A DNA stretch of 25,553 nt from DATFJZ01 sp034660495 (lineage in GTDB: Bacteria > Desulfobacterota > Desulfobacteria > Desulfobacterales > Desulfobacteraceae), in contig JAYEJJ010000038.1 in assembly GCA_034660495.1 (NCBI GenBank), positions 1-25,553 on the forward strand. Direction: 5' to 3'. Below the pieces are notes generated by a model. That model had not been told where the DNA came from and did not search any database. It was given only the letters and a program-made list of their open reading frames with translations. The position numbers and the translations under genes were made by a program. Positions within the stretch are counted from its first letter, which is position 1, and each line of letters begins with the position of its first letter. Shown piece after piece: positions 23,396-25,553 of the stretch.

Positions 23396-24000
23396 ACGCA
23401 CAACCACAAGAAAAAACATACATGACACCGGAAGCCTATCTTGCGCTTGAAAGGGCTTCCTTAGACATCAAGCATGAATACGTTGATGGTGAGATATTTG
23501 CCATGACTGGCGCAAAGAAAAATCATATCCTCATCAACGCCAACATGACCAGAGAGTTAGGTAATCGGTTTAAAACCGACAAATCCACATGCAAAGTGCT
23601 TCCCAGTGACATGCGTGTCAAAATTGAAAGTAACGGCGGATATGTTTACCCGGACATTGCCGTTGCATGCGGTGACCTTGAATTCGAAGATAACCAACTT
23701 GATACTTTAATAAATCCCATTGTCATCATAGAGATTTTTTCCGATTCGACCGAGCTGTACGACAGAACGGATAAAGTTGCCTGTTATCGAGCAATTCCAA
23801 CGCTTCAGGATTATATCCTTGTATCTCAAAAACAATACCATGTCGAGCAGTTCACCCGGAAAGAGGGCCGGACATGGAAAATGGTTTACTATGATGACAT
23901 CAGGCAATCCATCCAGATCGAATCCATTGGTTGTGAGGTTTCATTGTCGGAGATCTATTGGGATATTAAGTTTGAGGACGGTACCGAGTCCAGCCGGTAG
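23392..24000 (+). CDS. Uma2-family (DUF820) PD-(D/E)XK-type nuclease
   Basis: A 202-aa protein of normal family length. Landmarks are the opening YMTPEAYLALER, HEYVDGEIFAMTGA, then 'Y-P-D-I-A-V' (catalytic Asp) and 'V-I-I-E-I-F-S-D-S-T-E-x-Y-D-R-x-x-K' (second acidic residue and Lys), followed by YILVSQ. Uma2 proteins are putative restriction-like endonucleases, frequent in multiple copies in cyanobacteria and some Desulfobacterota; their target is unknown. The RBS GGAGG lies six bases ahead of the ATG, inside the truncated flavoprotein frame, so the two are translationally coupled. The gene is followed by a short ORF with a good RBS. Confidence 0.9.
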   Translation: MNAQPQEKTYMTPEAYLALERASLDIKHEYVDGEIFAMTGAKKNHILINANMTRELGNRFKTDKSTCKVLPSDMRVKIESNGGYVYPDIAVACGDLEFEDNQLDTLINPIVIIEIFSDSTELYDRTDKVACYRAIPTLQDYILVSQKQYHVEQFTRKEGRTWKMVYYDDIRQSIQIESIGCEVSLSEIYWDIKFEDGTESSR

Positions 24001-24020
24001 GTAACGCTTAAAGGGAGGAA

Positions 24021-24119
24021 ATGGCGATGTCGACAGCAGAAAGACTTCGGCAGGAAGGACATAAGGAACCACAACCATTACGTACAGTTCTCTCAATCAG
24101 GTCAAAACCTATAACTTGA
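24021..24119 (+). CDS. Short ORF after Uma2, probable truncated gene start
   Basis: A 32-aa frame starting at ATG 24021 or 24027, with GGGAGGAA ahead. It reads MSTAERLRQEGHKE and then an unrelated Pro/Arg-containing tail. A 'T-A-E-R-L-x-Q-E-G-x-x-E-G' opening is common at the C-terminal helical part of Rpn/PD-(D/E)XK nuclease-like proteins and small accessory proteins, so this may be a 5' remnant. The coding frame cannot be confirmed. A hairpin of 7 bp with a T-run (24113-24132) follows the stop. Confidence 0.3.
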   Translation: MAMSTAERLRQEGHKEPQPLRTVLSIRSKPIT

Positions 24120-24132
24120 TCATCAAGTTTTT
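24113..24132 (+). terminator. Weak hairpin with T-run after the Uma2 unit
   Basis: AACTTGA (24113-24119) pairs with TCAAGTT (24123-24129) across a 3-base loop, with three more T following. It lies at the stop codon of the short ORF. The stem is AT-rich, so termination would be weak. Confidence 0.3.
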
Positions 24133-24186
24133 ACTATAGCGCCGCCCCCAACGATTGCTCTGTCAGTAACGAGAACGATGGAGGAC

Positions 24187-24271
24187 TTTTTGCCCTGCCA
24201 GGCTTAAAATCAAGATCTGCGGTCTGCGGTCCTCAAGCAGCTTGTTTTTTTAATGCCTGGCAGAGCAAAAA
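24187..24271. repeat. Imperfect 23-24 bp inverted repeat
   Basis: The arms at 24187-24209 (TTTTTGCCCTGCCAGGCTTA and AAA) and 24248-24271 are reverse complements with one mismatch and one extra base, separated by 38 bases. T-runs open the left arm and A-runs close the right arm, so it is not a standard terminator in either direction. The spacing and arm length suggest a small MITE-like element or a long RNA hairpin. The right arm supplies the last codons and stop of the 24250-25008 gene. No flanking target duplication is obvious. Confidence 0.6.
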
Positions 24272-25008
24272 GCCAGGATAATAAAAGGCATCTGCTCAAG
24301 GGGTTTGCACCTGGTATATTTATTGACCGCCATTCCCGCAAAAAGGGCGGCACCCGGACATGGCACGATATGTTTTTTGTGATATGCATCCCCGATAATG
24401 TTGAAGAATTCCAGACAGGCCGAGCACATCTTCTTGGTTTTTCCTATGGAGTAGGGAATGGTTTTGTTCTTTTCTTTGACAAAATATTGTGGTGATATGA
24501 AATTGGCATGGTTGGCGCAATGATCCACAAGCAGATCGGCGTAGGTGATGCCGCGTATTCCCATGATCTTCAGCCAGCGTGCCTGCTGATCTTTGTCCAT
24601 GGCACTTATATCGATAAATTCCTGGGGGCATTGGGATTGAAATGCCGGGCTTTCGGCAAGCTTTTGGATGGCCGTTCTGTCTCTGCCCGGCAGGGAAGGG
24701 GGTTTAAATCCAGTTTTCTGGATAATTGTTTCAGGCGTAAGATTAAATCCAAAGTCTGCCAGGGGATGGTCAGCAATCAAAAGGAACTGACCTGCAAATT
24801 TTGATTCCCTGTACCAGAAAAGCTGGCGCCGGCACAGCTCAAACCGGGTCCATGCCTCGGGGGGCACATATCCGAATGAAATTTTTGGGGAGAGAGGGAT
24901 GCAGACGGTTTTTGAAGCTTCTTTTAAGGTGATCTGCCTGTCTTCAAGTGATTGTTTGACCTGATGAAATGTGTTTTCCTGCATCCAGTACGTATATTTG
25001 GTGTACAT
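24250..25008 (-). CDS. Conserved-looking protein of unknown function, Cys-rich C-terminus
   Basis: A 252-aa soluble protein that I do not recognise. It has a strong RBS (AAGGGAGC six bases ahead of the ATG at 25008) and reads as a well-composed, globular sequence with no signal peptide or membrane helix. A segment at 195-221 holds KMCSACLEFF (CxxC at 195-198) and IVPCPGA (C217), compatible with metal or Fe-S binding or a redox role, and 160-168 has VDHCANHAN. The last residues (AFCSARH) are encoded by the right arm of the 24187-24271 inverted repeat, so the natural C-terminus may have been replaced. It lies 80 bases after the Lys/Glu-rich frame on the same strand. No function can be given. 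Confidence 0.6.
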   Translation of the reverse strand: MYTKYTYWMQENTFHQVKQSLEDRQITLKEASKTVCIPLSPKISFGYVPPEAWTRFELCRRQLFWYRESKFAGQFLLIADHPLADFGFNLTPETIIQKTGFKPPSLPGRDRTAIQKLAESPAFQSQCPQEFIDISAMDKDQQARWLKIMGIRGITYADLLVDHCANHANFISPQYFVKEKNKTIPYSIGKTKKMCSACLEFFNIIGDAYHKKHIVPCPGAALFAGMAVNKYTRCKPLEQMPFIILAFCSARH

Positions 25009-25088
25009 CTGTATGCTCCCTTTGCTTTTTCATACCTGAACAGCCTGATGATCAGTTGTTGACAGTGGTTTTCATTTACGGGCCTGTG

Positions 25089-25340
25089 TTAGACGGCCTC
25101 TTTTTCTTTTTTGTCACTGACATCTTCTTTTTTGTCACTGACATCAGGGGCGCTCTCTTTTTTCTTTTTTTCAGCTTGTTTTTTCTTTTTATCTGTTTCT
25201 TTCTTTTTCTTTTTTTCTTCAGCTTCCTTTGCCGCCTTTTCAAAAACGTCATAGCCCAGCAGAGATTCGGCAATATAGGCAGACATGTCCTTCATGACAA
25301 TATGGGAATCAAGCGAATTGATACCGATCTGGAGTGTTAA
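25089..25340 (-). pseudogene. Lys/Glu-rich protein tail, 5'-truncated
   Basis: About 83 codons whose reading frame continues to the right only through a GC-rich palindromic block (25341-25386), which is probably not part of the gene. The first 40 residues (LQIGINSLDSHIVMKDMSAY and IAESLLGYDVFEKAAKE) look like genuine protein. The rest is a highly charged Lys/Glu tail, with the 7-residue DVSDKKE-type unit repeated (a 21-base direct repeat at about 25108-25148). An ATG at 25295 could start a shorter product. The family is not recognised. I read it as the 3' end of a gene whose 5' part was lost where the GC-rich block begins. Confidence 0.4.
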
Positions 25341-25386
25341 CGCCGGCGTGGACGGCCACCACTTACGCCGGGGACGAAACGTCCCC
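25341..25386. repeat. GC-rich double-hairpin element (REP-like)
   Basis: A 46-base GC-rich block in AT-rich flanks. CCGGCGT (25343-25349) pairs with ACGCCGG (25365-25371), and directly adjoining it GGGGACG (25370-25376) pairs with CGTCCCC (25380-25386) around an AAA loop. Two adjacent GC hairpins of this size resemble REP/BIME-type palindromes or the end of a small transposable element. No second copy occurs in the window. Confidence 0.45.
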
Positions 25387-25397
25387 ACTTTGAGCAA

Positions 25398-25553
25398 CTC
25401 TTTGTTTTTATAGTATTATTTGAGAAATATTTGTTTCAGTTTTTTTACCTGTTGGAGCCATCTTTTGTTAATTTGCAACAAAATCTTTAAATTCTGCAAA
25501 AAAATTTACCCCAGCGCCCTGGCAGTATTATGGGTTGCACTGAGAGGGCATAA
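25398..25553. other. AT-rich end of window, possible gene tail
   Basis: Mostly AT-rich and non-coding. The last 48 bases on the minus strand (25506-25553) are open and end ATHNTARALG-stop, which could be the C-terminus of a gene that starts beyond the window. This is too short to identify. Confidence 0.25.

Overview
The window most likely comes from an anaerobic Desulfobacterota bacterium close to Desulfobacteraceae. Family content supports this: a very large multidomain fatty acid/polyketide synthase with an Sfp-type phosphopantetheinyl transferase, group 1-type [NiFe] hydrogenase sequence, a chemoreceptor with a CxxCH (heme c) motif in its periplasmic domain, and several toxin-antitoxin type genes. 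The placement is inferred from families only; no rRNA or tRNA gene is visible.

Layout. Positions 1-430 are gene-poor and hold a hairpin resembling the right end of an IS200/IS605 element, then a frameshifted remnant of a dCache sensor. Positions 530-2110 (+) carry two toxin-antitoxin-like pairs: DUF433/DUF5615 (toxin frameshifted) and a zeta-toxin-like kinase with a 59-aa partner. Positions 2378-7341 (-) hold a broken MFS fragment, an intact methyl-accepting chemotaxis protein, a scrambled [NiFe] hydrogenase locus (large-subunit pieces joined to a small subunit) and an intact EamA/DMT permease. Positions 7445-8435 (-) hold a collapsed second copy of the synthase tail and an intact PPTase. Positions 8494-10327 (+) hold a chemotaxis operon: intact cheW, a cheA without its kinase core and with the phospho-acceptor His changed to Tyr, and a cheY/MCP chimera. 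Positions 10449-22103 (-) are one 3884-codon synthase gene. Positions 22389-25553 are again accessory: a P450 heme-loop remnant, a collapsed MCP, a truncated flavoprotein, an intact Uma2-family nuclease, an unrecognised Cys-containing protein and a Lys/Glu-rich tail.

The centre of interest is the synthase. From the N-terminus I read two nitropropane-dioxygenase-like (PfaD/enoyl-reductase-like) domains, KS1 (Cys-His-His), KS2 (Cys kept, both His motifs lost, chain-length-factor-like), AT, KS3 (divergent but with Cys-His-His), two carrier domains, KR and a double-hotdog DH; there is no thioesterase. This resembles a PUFA-type (Pfa) synthase compressed into one polypeptide. Both carrier domains have Thr where phosphopantetheine-bearing Ser is expected. 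The PPTase could activate it, and the neighbouring EamA permease belonged to the same cassette, because a remnant of a second permease lies directly behind the intact synthase and a remnant of a second synthase lies directly ahead of the intact permease.

A second theme is repeated gene collapse. Several genes keep recognisable ends while the middle is gone (cheA, MCP at 22483, synthase copy 2, hydrogenase, cheY/MCP), and others are single fragments (MFS, flavoprotein, P450, dCache). Either this genome loses DNA by short-homology deletion, or the assembly is collapsed. The intact 11.7-kb synthase gene beside so much debris suggests it is under selection.
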